DNA of 64,000 nt from Hymenobacter qilianensis (lineage in GTDB: Bacteria > Bacteroidota > Bacteroidia > Cytophagales > Hymenobacteraceae), in contig NZ_CP060784.1 of assembly GCF_014489555.1 (NCBI RefSeq), positions 2,728,001-2,792,000 on the forward strand. The letters run 5' to 3'. The translations under genes were made by a program, and so were the position numbers. How positions within the stretch are numbered: the first letter of the stretch is position 1; every line of letters starts with the position of its first letter. The notes below the pieces were generated by a model. That model did no database searches. It worked only from the letters and a program-made list of their open reading frames with translations, and was not told the DNA's origin. Below, piece by piece: positions 8,314 through 17,963 of this stretch.

Positions 8314-10089
8314 ATGCCCCCATTGCTTTCCACTGATTTCCGTGCTTTCTTTTTCCTATTAACGTTGTGCGGGCTACTATGTGGCCCCGCTGCTCGTAGC
8401 CAAAATGCTCCCCCGAAACGGGAAATGCGTGGTGTTTGGATTGCCAGCGTCGAGAATATTGATTGGCCCAGCCGCCGTTCGCTCACGCCCGACCAGCAGC
8501 GCCGCGAGTATACCCAGATGCTCGACACGCAGAAAAAGAATGGCATTAATGCCGTATTTGTGCAGATTCGGCCCGCTGCCGATGCTTTCTATCAAAGCGA
8601 CCTGGAGCCCTGGAGTAAGTGGCTGACCGGCCAGCAGGGCAAAGCCCCCAGCCCCGCCTACGACCCGCTTCCTTTCCTGATCGATGAAGCCCACGCCCGC
8701 GGCATGGAGTTTCATGCGTGGTTCAACCCGTATCGCGCTTCCCTCGATTCGGTGACGAGTAAGCTGGCCGCAAATCATCCGTATCGGCAGCATCCTGAGT
8801 GGTTTTTGCGCTATTCCGGCAAGCTGCTCTTCAATCCGGGCTTGCCCGAAGTGCGGAACTATATCAACAAAGTCATCCTGGACGTGGTGCGCCGCTACGA
8901 TATTGATGGGGTGCATTTCGATGACTATTTCTATCCCTATCCCGAAGCCGGCCAGGTTATTCGCGACGAGGCAGCCTTCCAGCAGCACAACCCCGATCAG
9001 CTGAAACTGGCCGACTGGCGCCGTCAGAACGTGAACACGCTGGTGCGGGATCTGCACACCAATATTCAAAGTACCAAGCGCTGGGTGAAGTTCGGGATTT
9101 CGCCGTTTGGCGTCTGGATGAATCAAACCAGCAATCCGGAAGGCTCAAACTCGGCTGCATTCGAGGGCTACTCAGGCCTTTATGCCGATGCTCGCCTGTG
9201 GATGCAGCAGGGCTGGGTCGACTATATTTTGCCCCAGCTTTATTGGAGCACTACGTTCAAAGTGGCCTCTTACCCTGTGCTGCTGGACTGGTGGGCGCGC
9301 AACCGCTTCGACCGTCATTTGTATATCGGGCAGGGGGCGTATCGTATTTTCGAAACCAGCAAGCGTGACCCATCATGGCGCGACCCCACGGAGCTGCCCC
9401 GCCAGATTCGTCTCAACCGCTCGTATCCGACGCAGGTGGGCGGCAGCGTATTTTTCAGCTCCAAGTCATTGGTAGCCAACCCGCTGCACGTAGCCGATAC
9501 CCTGCGCCAAAACTTATTCCGCTACCCGGCCTTGGTGCCCACCATGCCCTGGATGGATGCCGTGCCACCTCGTCCGGCTCAAAACCTGGTCCTGACGCGC
9601 ACTGGTCGGGCCGTAACCTTATTTTGGCAACCCGGTCCTGCTGCCACCGACGGCGATGTGGCCCGCTACTTTGTGGTTTACCGCTTCGGTCCCGGCGAAA
9701 CGCCCGCCCCCGACGACCCACGCCACATCGTGGCCCTCGTGCCGCGGCCCGCTAACAACCAGCCCGCTCTGGTAGATACCACCGCCCGCCCCGGCGTGGA
9801 GTATGCGTATTATATCACCGCCGTCGACCGCCTTCACAATGAAAGCCCGCCCGTGCGCGCCAGCACCGGAGCCGGCTCACCAGTGCTGGTGGCGCAGGCT
9901 CCGCCGGTAGTGCCCACGCCGGCACCCGCTGCTCCGCCTGTAGCCTCTACGCCGCCGGTCCGGTCCGGCCCACCCGTTGCGCCCCGCCCTACCATCAGCC
10001 GACCCGCACCGAACACCACCAGCAAAACTAAAGTGAAGATGAAAAAGCGCAAGCGTGGAGGTTTGCTGGAACGCGTATTCGGCCGGTAA
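8314..10089 (+). CDS. GH10-like (GHL10/DUF187) family glycosyl hydrolase with Fn3-like tail
   Basis: I start at the ATG at 8314, though a GTG at 8308 is in frame. A signal peptide (FFFLLTLCGLLCGPAARS) precedes the family opening EMRGVWIASVENIDWPS. The TIM-barrel carries GINAVFVQIRPAADAFY, EFHAWFNPYR, GVHFDDYFYPYP and DYILPQLYWS, all hallmarks of the YngK/GHL10 group. A fibronectin type III-like domain lies at roughly residues 405-490. The C-terminus is Pro/Ala-rich and ends in Lys/Arg (KMKKRKRGG). Substrate is not established for most members; the neighbouring cell-wall enzymes make a peptidoglycan or exopolysaccharide substrate possible. The length of 591 residues is normal for the family. 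Confidence 0.85.
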   Translation: MPPLLSTDFRAFFFLLTLCGLLCGPAARSQNAPPKREMRGVWIASVENIDWPSRRSLTPDQQRREYTQMLDTQKKNGINAVFVQIRPAADAFYQSDLEPWSKWLTGQQGKAPSPAYDPLPFLIDEAHARGMEFHAWFNPYRASLDSVTSKLAANHPYRQHPEWFLRYSGKLLFNPGLPEVRNYINKVILDVVRRYDIDGVHFDDYFYPYPEAGQVIRDEAAFQQHNPDQLKLADWRRQNVNTLVRDLHTNIQSTKRWVKFGISPFGVWMNQTSNPEGSNSAAFEGYSGLYADARLWMQQGWVDYILPQLYWSTTFKVASYPVLLDWWARNRFDRHLYIGQGAYRIFETSKRDPSWRDPTELPRQIRLNRSYPTQVGGSVFFSSKSLVANPLHVADTLRQNLFRYPALVPTMPWMDAVPPRPAQNLVLTRTGRAVTLFWQPGPAATDGDVARYFVVYRFGPGETPAPDDPRHIVALVPRPANNQPALVDTTARPGVEYAYYITAVDRLHNESPPVRASTGAGSPVLVAQAPPVVPTPAPAAPPVASTPPVRSGPPVAPRPTISRPAPNTTSKTKVKMKKRKRGGLLERVFGR

Positions 10090-10115
10090 CTGGCATCAGT
10101 AATCTAAATAGTAAG

Positions 10116-10173
10116 CTTAACACCACAAAAAAGCCCCCAGATACACGTCTGGGGGCTTTTTTGTGGTGTTAAG
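10116..10173. terminator. Long-stem terminator, GCCCCCAGA cassette
   Basis: The core AAAAAAGCCCCCAG / CTGGGGGCTTTTTT is extended by outer arms CTTAACACCAC / GTGGTGTTAAG, giving a stem of about 25 bp after the GH10-like gene. Confidence 0.92.
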
Positions 10174-10214
10174 TCGACAATAGCTCAATATATAATGCGT
10201 ACAAGCTGCTACGC

Positions 10215-10277
10215 AGCCCTACCGACGCAGCTTTTGGTTCTTCACGGTAAGTATCTATGGCGTGCGTCTGTAGGGCT
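10215..10277. repeat. Inverted repeat upstream of susC
   Basis: Arms AGCCCTACCGACGCA (10215-10229) and TGCGTCTGTAGGGCT (10263-10277) match at 14 of 15 positions, with a 33-base loop. It lies about 100 bases before the SusC start in otherwise AT-rich leader DNA. It may be a leader hairpin or a protein site. Confidence 0.6.
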
Positions 10278-10379
10278 ATTTACATTATCTATAATAGGTA
10301 TAGTTTTATTTTAAATGGTATTTATACCATATATTGATAGCGTTGACACTACTCCTTTTTCACTTTAATTCTTCCTTTT

Positions 10380-13300
10380 ATGCGTAACACTTACCCATTG
10401 AGGCTGGTCCTGCCATTAGGCTGGCTTCTCATGTGCGTGCTATTGACTACGCAGCTGGCGGCGCAGCCCGGTGGCACACGCCAGCCCTACACCTTGCAGG
10501 GGCGCGTCGTGGATGAGCGCGGGCAGGCGCTGCCTGGTGCTACGGTCTTGCTGGGGGGCACTACATTCGGCACGGCCACCAGCGCCGATGGCTCCTACAG
10601 CCTGCCGGTGCAGGTGACGCCCGGTGCTTATACACTTTCGGTTTCCATTATCGGCTTTCGGTCTCAGTTCAAACCTATCAATCTGGGCAGTACCCCAACC
10701 GTAACTACCGACGTCACGCTCACAGAAGCGGTCCAGACCTTGGATGATGTGGTAGTGACAGGCTCCACGATAAGTGTGAACAAGCGGGAGCTAGGCAACG
10801 CTATCAACACGGTGACGGCCCGCGACCTGGAGCAGACCGGCACGGGCGGGGCGCTCAATGCTTTGCAGGGCAAATTGCCCGGCGCGCAAATCGTGCAGAA
10901 CTCCGGCGACCCTTCGGGCTCTATGTCGGTGCGACTACGGGGCATTCACTCGCTGCGGGGCTCTTCCGATCCTTTGTATGTAATTGATGGCGTAATTGTG
11001 AGTAATAACAGCGCGAACGTGTCGCAGCTGGCGGCGGGACCGGACATTGGAACTGCGAATGCCGGCCAGAACCGCCTCGCCGACCTCAACCCCAATGACA
11101 TTGCCAGTATCAACGTCATCAACGGTGCGGCAGCGGCGGCGCAGTATGGCTCGCGGGCCTCAAATGGGGTAGTACTTATTACCACCAAACGCGGCAAGAC
11201 AGGTGCGGCGCGGGTATCCGCTTACGCTAGCTTTAATATAAATGAGCTGCGCAAATCAGTGCCCGTGAACACCTTTGGTCAGCAGTTTGGCTTCGAGGGT
11301 CTACGCCTGTACACGATTGGTGCTCCCACACCTGCGCAGATAGCTGCCAACCCCGGCGTCACAACCATCGGCATCACACGGGCCGGAGCTACCACCCAAT
11401 TGGCCACCAACCTGGTAGAAACACCGCGCTACGACTATTTCAACGATATTTTCCGGACGGGCTATGGTACTGATAATGGTGTTTCCATCTCAGGCGGGGC
11501 CGAGCGGACGCAGTATCTGGTTTCGGTTGGCTATCTGAAAAATCAGGGTATCATTGATGGGACCGAATTTACGCGCTACAACGTGCGGGCCCGCGTTGAC
11601 CAGCGCCTGGCCAGCTGGATTCGGGCTTCGGCCGGGGTAGCTTATAACAATAGCTTTTCGGATGAAAAGGCCAACGGCAACGTGTTCTATAGCCCTATCA
11701 ACTCAATAAACATCACCAACAACATCTACGACATAAACCGGCGCGACCCCAATGGCAATCTGCTGGCCGTAGAGCCTACCCGCGTTAACCCCCTGTCCAC
11801 CATCGAGGACATGAAGTTTACGCAGCGTATCAACCGCACCATCACCGACCTACAGGTGAATCTGACGCCGTTTAGAGGATTTTCGGTGGATTATATTCTG
11901 GGGTAGACACGTACGCGCAAGTGGGCGAGAACTACATTCGACCCTACCCATATCAGGCCGCGGCCGGCCTGCCATTACAGCGCTATCCATCGGGTTTCGC
12001 AGCCAATGCCAATAATAACGTGCTTCAGCTCAACTCCGATGTGAACGTGGGCTACGACCGGCAGCTCACCGAAGATTTCAAGGTTACGCTGCTGGCCGGT
12101 TATAGCTACCAGTACCTGCGCGGAGAGTTGGTGCGCACGCAGGGGCAAAACCTGGCGCCGTTTATCACCACCGTTAGTGGGGCGGCCAGCAACACCGTAG
12201 CTTCCAACGCTGATCTGGACCAATTCGATTTGAGTGGCATTTTCGGGCAGGCCACTTTTGGATTTCGCAACCTGGCTTTCCTCACGGGCGCTATTCGCCG
12301 CGACCGGTCGTCGAAATTCTCATCCTCCGAAACCAACCAATACTACCCTAAGGTGAGCGGCTCGCTGGTGCTCTCCGATCTGGGCTTCTGGAAGGATGCG
12401 GCGTACGCCAAGACCTTCAATTCGCTGAAGCTGCGCGCCAGCTACGGTGAGGCCGGCAACCTGAACGGCATTGGCTCCTACGACCGGTTTTACCAGTTTA
12501 CTCCCATTGGCTTTCAAGGCCGCAATACTTTCCTACCCAACGCGCGGCTAGCAAACCCCCGGGTGCGGCCAGAGCGCGTGGCGGAGATGGAAGTAGGAGC
12601 CGACCTGGGCTTTTTCAACGACCGCCTGGGCTTGGGCGTAACAGTGTACAATCAGAAAACCACGGATCTGGTGGTAGACCGGCCACTGGCGCCGTCGCGG
12701 GGCGGCTCATCCATCGTTGAGAACGTGGCCCGGCTTAATAACAAAGGCGTGGAAGTGCAGCTGAGCGCTGTGCCGGTGCGAACTGCCGATTTCAGCTGGG
12801 ACTTCACGGCCATCTTCAGCCGCAACCGCAATAAGATTGTGGATCTGGTGGGTTCGTCGGCTATACTCGTCGATAACGTAGCTGGCGCGCCGGTATATCT
12901 TATTAATGGACAGCCAGCGGGCGTGTTTTATGGCTCGGCTTATGCCCGCAACCCCGATGGTTCGCTGCTGCTGACTCCGCAGGGCTTTCCGCAGGACGAG
13001 CGCACCACGGGCCAAGGCGTTGGCTCGATTGATTTTACGCCTGCCCGTAACGGCGAAGGTCAGCCCAGCTATGCACCGGGCACTACCATTGCCAACGTAG
13101 TTATCGGCAACCCCAACCCGGACTGGACCGGGTCGTTCAGCACCAGCTTCACTTACAAGAAACTCTCCTTGCGGGTGCTGCTCGATGCCGTGCAGGGCGT
13201 GGACGTATTTAATGCCGACTACCGTACCCGCCAGGGCGTGGGCCTGGGCGACTTGGCCGAGCAGGAACTGCGGGGTGAGCTGCCGCGCGGCTACATCTTC

Positions 13301-13573
13301 GCCGTGTATAACACCCAGGAATTCCGCATTGACGATGGCTCGTTTGTGAAGCTCCGCGAGGCGGCTCTGACGTACACCCTGCCTGCCATCAGTAAGTTTA
13401 TCAGCGACCTTAATGTGTCGCTCATTGGTCGCAACCTGTACTCGTGGGATGACTACAAGGGCTTCGACCCCGAAACCAGCGCGGGTGGCGCTTCCGACTT
13501 GTTTCGGGCAGTGGACTTTGGCAATGTGCCCATTCCGCGCACTTACCAGCTCCGGTTGTCGGCCACATTCTAA
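10380..13573 (+). CDS. SusC/RagA-family TonB-dependent outer-membrane transporter (frameshifted)
   Basis: A signal peptide (MRNTYPLRLVLPLGW) leads to a carboxypeptidase-like domain (about residues 38-120, LQGRVVDERGQALPGATV), then the plug with DPLYVIDGVIV and AQYGSRASNGVVLITTKRG, and a 22-stranded barrel ending in the aromatic residue of SATF. The SusC family imports oligosaccharides or peptides with energy from TonB-ExbBD. The frame breaks at 11900-11903 (GGGG): one extra G restores VDYILGVDTYAQVGENY and gives 1064 residues, normal length. It is followed 32 bases later by its SusD partner. No polysaccharide enzymes sit in this operon, so the ligand cannot be inferred. Confidence 0.88.
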
Positions 13574-13605
13574 TGAGGTCTCCTGTTCTCCAAACTCGCC
13601 ATTTC

Positions 13606-14921
13606 ATGAAAAAGATACTGATACTGCTGGCTGTGCTGTCGATGGCGACGAGCAGCTGCGACAAAGAATACCTGAACCCCAGCACCGCCAGCGACGTGCA
13701 GGTGCTGACCAACGCCGACGGCCTGATTACGGTGTGCAACGGCTTGCAGGCGCGCTTCACGACGGGCGGGGCGCTGAGCCCGCTGTATAATACCGTGGCC
13801 GCTGGTGGCCTGAGCACCCGTGAGTTGAGGATTATAAACGTCGGCAACATCGAGGAGTTTAACGTCAGCCTCGGGGCCGGCAACGTGACGAATCTCAACG
13901 GCGTAGTGCGCAACCTCTGGACGCAGTCGCAACTGGTGCGCGCCAATGCCGACCTCGTGCTCGCCAATGCCAACAACGCTGCTGACCCAGGCACCCGAAG
14001 CGGCATTGTGGCGTACGCCAGTGTCTTCCGGGCCCTGGCAATTGGTACTCTGGCGCAGAATTTCGAGCAGATCTCTATTGTAACCCAAGCCAACGCTCCC
14101 TTCGTGAGCCGCGTGCAGGCGCTACAATCGGCCGTGGAGCAGCTAGAGGCCGCCGCTGCGCAACTGAATACCGCGCCTGTATCAGCGGATTTCAACAGTA
14201 AAATTATTGGGGCATTAACCTGCCCAACACCGTGCAGGCCCTCATTGCCCGCTACAGCCTGATGGCCGGGGACTACGACAAAGCCATAGCAGCCGCGGGG
14301 CGGGTAGATCTGGCAAGCCGTTCGGTATTCAGTTTCGACGAGCTGGCCCGCAATCCAATATTCGAGGTTGCTTTCGGCAACCGCAACGTGTTTGAGCCCA
14401 CTGACGCGAATCTGGGCCTGACAGGAGCGCTAGCGCCCGAAGCCGGCGACCGGCGAATCCCGTTTTATACCCGCGCCAACGCCACCTCCACACAAAATCT
14501 GGGCACCGGCTTTTATAGCGCCAGCGCGGCACCTGTTCCGGTGTATGTGCCCGGCGAGATGCTGCTTATCCGGGCCGAAGCCTACGCCCGCAAAAACGAT
14601 CTGGCCAACGCCGTTCTGGAGCTGAACCGGGTGCGCACCAGCACCGCTGCTGCCACTACGACGGGTGCTTTTCCTACGGCGCCTCCCGGTGCCGGTCTGG
14701 CACCGTACGCCGGTCCGCTTACGCAGCAGGCGCTACTGTTGGATATTCTGCGCAACCGCTTTGTGGAGCTTGCTTTCCAGGGTTTCCGGCTGGAGGACAG
14801 CCGGCGCTTCAACCGCCCCGGTCCGGGCGCGGCGGGCTCCGAGCGCAACCGTAACTTCTATCCATACCCGCGCACGGAGCGCGAGAACAACCCCGTCACC
14901 CCCGATGACCCTGCGGCGTAG
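13606..14921 (+). CDS. SusD/RagB-family nutrient-binding outer-membrane lipoprotein (frameshifted)
   Basis: The ATG at 13606 gives a lipoprotein signal peptide (KKILILLAVLSMATSSC) with the Cys lipidation site; the more upstream ATG at 13573 overlaps the susC stop. SusD hallmarks are DKEYLNPSTAS at the start, a helical core and a C-terminal LLLDILRNRFVELAFQGFRLEDSRR followed by YPYPRTEREN. The frame breaks in the GGGG run at 14209-14212; one extra G gives GGINLPNTVQALIARYSL and 438 residues. It caps the SusC pore as the lid. A GCCCCCAGA terminator follows 20 bases after the stop. Confidence 0.85.
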
Positions 14922-14942
14922 TGTCAACTAAAAATTAAACGC

Positions 14943-14977
14943 ACAAAAAAGCCCCCAGAAGTTCTGGGGGCTTTTTT
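14943..14977. terminator. Bidirectional terminator between convergent SusD and lipoprotein genes
   Basis: A perfect stem AAAAAAGCCCCCAGAA / TTCTGGGGGCTTTTTT separates the two convergent glycan-uptake loci. Confidence 0.92.
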
Positions 14978-14998
14978 GATGAATGCAAAAATGCTGGG

Positions 14999-16252
14999 CT
15001 ACAGCGCCTTCACATCCAAGATCAAACTCGCGCCAGTAGCTGTCCGGTTCAGGCCAGTTACCGTGAAGATTACATACTGGTCGCCGCCCCGCACGCGGGC
15101 CACATACACGTCGCCTACCAGTACGTTGGCTACGCTGGCTACCTGATTAGCAGCGGTGGCCGTGAGATAAGTCTGACGGATGCTGTTCAACGTAGCAGCA
15201 TTGTATACTGCGGCCGTCGTTTTAACCAAGCGGGTAGTGTTCAGGGCATCCAGCTTTACTTGGTTGGTGGCAATGCTGGTGATGGCAATATCCTTCACCG
15301 TAGCCGCGTCGGCAGCCGTGGCCGCACTGAAGGTGGCGAAGTTGAACGCTGCCTGGTCGCCGCCGGTGGTGCCGGTGTAGCTGAGCGTGATGGGGCGCAC
15401 CGCCGCCAGTGCCGTAGCTGCCGCAGGCGTGATTGGAGCCGAAGAAACCGAAGCCGTACGAGCCGGCGTGCGCACTTTCGCCTCAAAGCGGAAGGTAACA
15501 GCCTGCCCGGCCGAGTTGGCTGGCACCGGGGCGTCAACGTTCAGGGTAGTAGCGGCGCCGGTTTGGGCCCCAACAGCGGGCAAGCGCTGGCGCAGCAGGC
15601 GCCGCTCGGCAGTTGTGCCTACGCGCACGTAGGTAATCAGGCTGTCGAGGTCTTTGTAGAGAATGCTGGTGGCCGGCGTGGTAGCCGTGGCCGACGTCAC
15701 GCCGTTCACGTTCAGCGTCAGGTTGTAACGTACCACGTCGCCGGACACTACGGGGCCAGCGGTGGGCGCGGTTACGTTCGAGACACTGTTGATGCGAATA
15801 GTTGGCGTGGGCTCAGCCACCCGGAAAGCAGCCGAGCGGGTTTTGGATTGACCATTTTGGCTAACCACGCGCACATCTACCCGAATGATTGCTTTATTGG
15901 CCGCCTGGGGCACCACGTAGCGCACTACCAATGTATCGGCCCGCTTGATACGCGAATAAGCCGGCTGATACGGAATGGTTTGTACTACCACGGAGTCGCG
16001 GCTGGGCTCTACTTTTTGCAGCACCAACACTTCCCGGATTGGCTCGCCCTGAGAGGCGAAGTTTATCTCCAATGGTACTGTTTCCCCCACGGCATACTTG
16101 GTGTCGGGGGTAAAGCTGGTGTTGGCCAGAACCGTCGGGAGTTGCGGCCCGACCTCGGTGTAGTTTTCGTCCAGCTCATCATCGCAGCTGGTGATGAGGC
16201 CCGAAAGCGTCAGCAGCAGGAGGGGAGCGTAGCGTTTTAAAATATGCTTCAT
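14999..16252 (-). CDS. Secreted lipoprotein of a SusCD locus (third gene)
   Basis: A 417-residue protein with a lipoprotein signal (LLLLTLSGLITSC). The rest is Thr/Ala/Val-rich beta-sandwich-like sequence that may hold two or three Ig-like domains; I recognise no named motif. It lies 54 bases downstream of a SusD gene on the same strand, the position where SusE/SusF-like surface glycan-binding proteins occur. That makes a surface ligand-binding role likely but unproven. No frameshift is seen. Confidence 0.65.
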   Translation of the reverse strand: MKHILKRYAPLLLLTLSGLITSCDDELDENYTEVGPQLPTVLANTSFTPDTKYAVGETVPLEINFASQGEPIREVLVLQKVEPSRDSVVVQTIPYQPAYSRIKRADTLVVRYVVPQAANKAIIRVDVRVVSQNGQSKTRSAAFRVAEPTPTIRINSVSNVTAPTAGPVVSGDVVRYNLTLNVNGVTSATATTPATSILYKDLDSLITYVRVGTTAERRLLRQRLPAVGAQTGAATTLNVDAPVPANSAGQAVTFRFEAKVRTPARTASVSSAPITPAAATALAAVRPITLSYTGTTGGDQAAFNFATFSAATAADAATVKDIAITSIATNQVKLDALNTTRLVKTTAAVYNAATLNSIRQTYLTATAANQVASVANVLVGDVYVARVRGGDQYVIFTVTGLNRTATGASLILDVKAL

Positions 16253-16306
16253 ATGCAGCGTTGCGGAAGAAAGTCAGAGAAAAGTAGGCTGGGGGCAAAT
16301 CGGGCC

Positions 16307-17847
16307 TTACGGCTGATCCCACCATACCGGCATAGCTATATAATCGGGGGCGTTGGCTCCCATGCGCGCAATCTCGTTCGGGTTGTAGAGCACTTCCGTG
16401 GCACCGGGCAGCAGGCGGCGAGGGAAACGGATGCTCGCCGGAGTGGTTGGCGTTGCGGCCGTTACCAAAGCCGTGTTTACTCCGCTTGGCACCCGAAAAT
16501 TCACGTAGATGGCCGGGCTGAAATCAAAGCGGCGTAGGTCAGACCACGATTCCGGGTTCAGGAACATGGCGATGTACTTCTGCTCCATAATGCTCTTCAG
16601 CGTCAGATCGGCGGCGCTTTGGGGCACGGCCGAGCTAGCCAGATAAGCCGTAATCTGAGCCTCGGTGATGGTCGGATAAGTCAAAGGCGGCGTGCTGGTG
16701 CTTGTGCCGCCTACCCCAATTTTGCGCATGTGCGCCCGAATACCTTCCTGAAAAGCCGTGAATGCCCGCGCCCGGTTGTTACCCCGGAAAGCAGCTTCAG
16801 CCTCGATGAATTTCAGCTCGTGGTAGGTAATCAATTCAAAGTAACCCAGCTCGCGGGCGTACCAGCTGGCGTAAAAATCCGTCTGAACCGTAGTAGGCTG
16901 CGGGCCGCCACCCAGGCCAGGATCGGCGCCGGTGCTGGTGGCCGTAGCCATAATGGGCAAGCGCGGATCGACAACGCCAAACGTGCGTCCGTCCAAGTAC
17001 TTGATAAAGTTGGCCGAGAAAGTAGACGTCGCGAAGTTATTGCGGGTCGTGCCGAAGATATTGGTGGTGCTTACCAAAGGCGCCACAGCTACCTGAAACT
17101 GAAGCTGGGCATCATCCGCAGTAGCCTTGAAGCCCTGATCAACCAGCGCCAGAATAGCATTGGGGTCGTAGGAGGCTTTCTTGGTGAGGTGATGGTTCTG
17201 CCGGGCCTTCAGCGAGTAAGCCAGCTTAATCCACTTCGTCACGTCGCCGCGGTATAGAATATCGCCGCTGATGCTGGGCGAGGTCACGTAGAGCGGGCGG
17301 AAGTTGGCCGAAGCCGGCTTGCTCATTTCCACGATGCCCTCATCCAGCAACCGATTAATCGTGGCATAAATCTCTTCCTGCGAATCGTACTTGGGCGTGT
17401 AGTTCCGAGCGCCCAGGAAAGCTTCTGAGTAAGGAATATCGCCGAATATATCGGTGGCGTGGCTCAGAATCAGGGCCATCATGATTTTGCCCGCGCCCAC
17501 GTAATACACTGAGCCTTCTGCCTCGGCAGCGGCAATCATCGGCGGAATATTGCCCCCGAGTAGAAGTAGGTGTAGTTGAAGGAGTTGGTGCTCTGTGCGT
17601 TGGTGTAGAAGTAGTTATCTACTGTATTGCCGCCGGTGCGGGCCACCAGGTACTGGGTAATAAAGGGCGTACGCAGGGCCGTGAACATCTGCGTCTGTGC
17701 GCCGTTGGAAATGATGTTCGGGAGCAGGAAGTTAGGCGTGGCCGTGGTAGGGTTGTTCGGATCGGTGTTCACGTCGAGGAAATCGTCGCAGGAAGTGAAC
17801 ATACCGCCGCCCAGCACCAGGCCCAGCAGGAGAATGAGTTTTTTCAT
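16307..17847 (-). CDS. SusD-like lipoprotein, SusD/RagB superfamily (frameshifted)
   Basis: The ATG at 17847 gives the lipoprotein signal MKKLILLLGLVLGGGMFTSC followed by DDFLDVNTDPNNPT, a hallmark of the SusD-like_2 branch. The middle includes IMMALILSHATDIFGDIPYSEAF, split here as DIFGDIPYSEAF, and the C-terminal part has KSIMEQKYIAMFLNPE and SWSDLRRFDF. The frame breaks in the CCCCC run at 17553-17557; an extra base restores YFYSGGNIPPMIAAAEA and gives 513 residues. It lies downstream of its SusC partner across a repeat-bearing spacer of 114 bases. Confidence 0.85.
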
Positions 17848-17880
17848 ATAGAAAGCTGAATTGTCAAATGGTTGGAGGCT

Positions 17881-17963
17881 AAATGGCTGAATGGTCAAAT
17901 GGTTAATTGTTCCTCTGTTTTATTGAACGACAAGCCATTTAACCCAAGGCCATTCGGCCATTT
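17881..17963. repeat. Intergenic inverted repeat, AAATGGCTGAATGG family
   Basis: Arms AAATGGCTGAATGG (17881-17894) and CCATTCGGCCATTT (17950-17963) match at 13 of 14 positions. Internal copies (TCAAATGGTTAA, GCCATTTAACCC) repeat the theme. The right arm touches the susC stop codon. A related element lies at 51356-51460. Confidence 0.7.

Noticed and set aside
9834..10052. Open frame antisense to the Pro-rich tail of the GH10-like protein
   Set aside because: Low-complexity shadow of a Pro/Ala-rich coding region.
15260..16240. Open frame of about 326 codons on the + strand
   Set aside because: It lies antisense to the SusCD lipoprotein gene, has no family-like sequence and the composition of a shadow frame.
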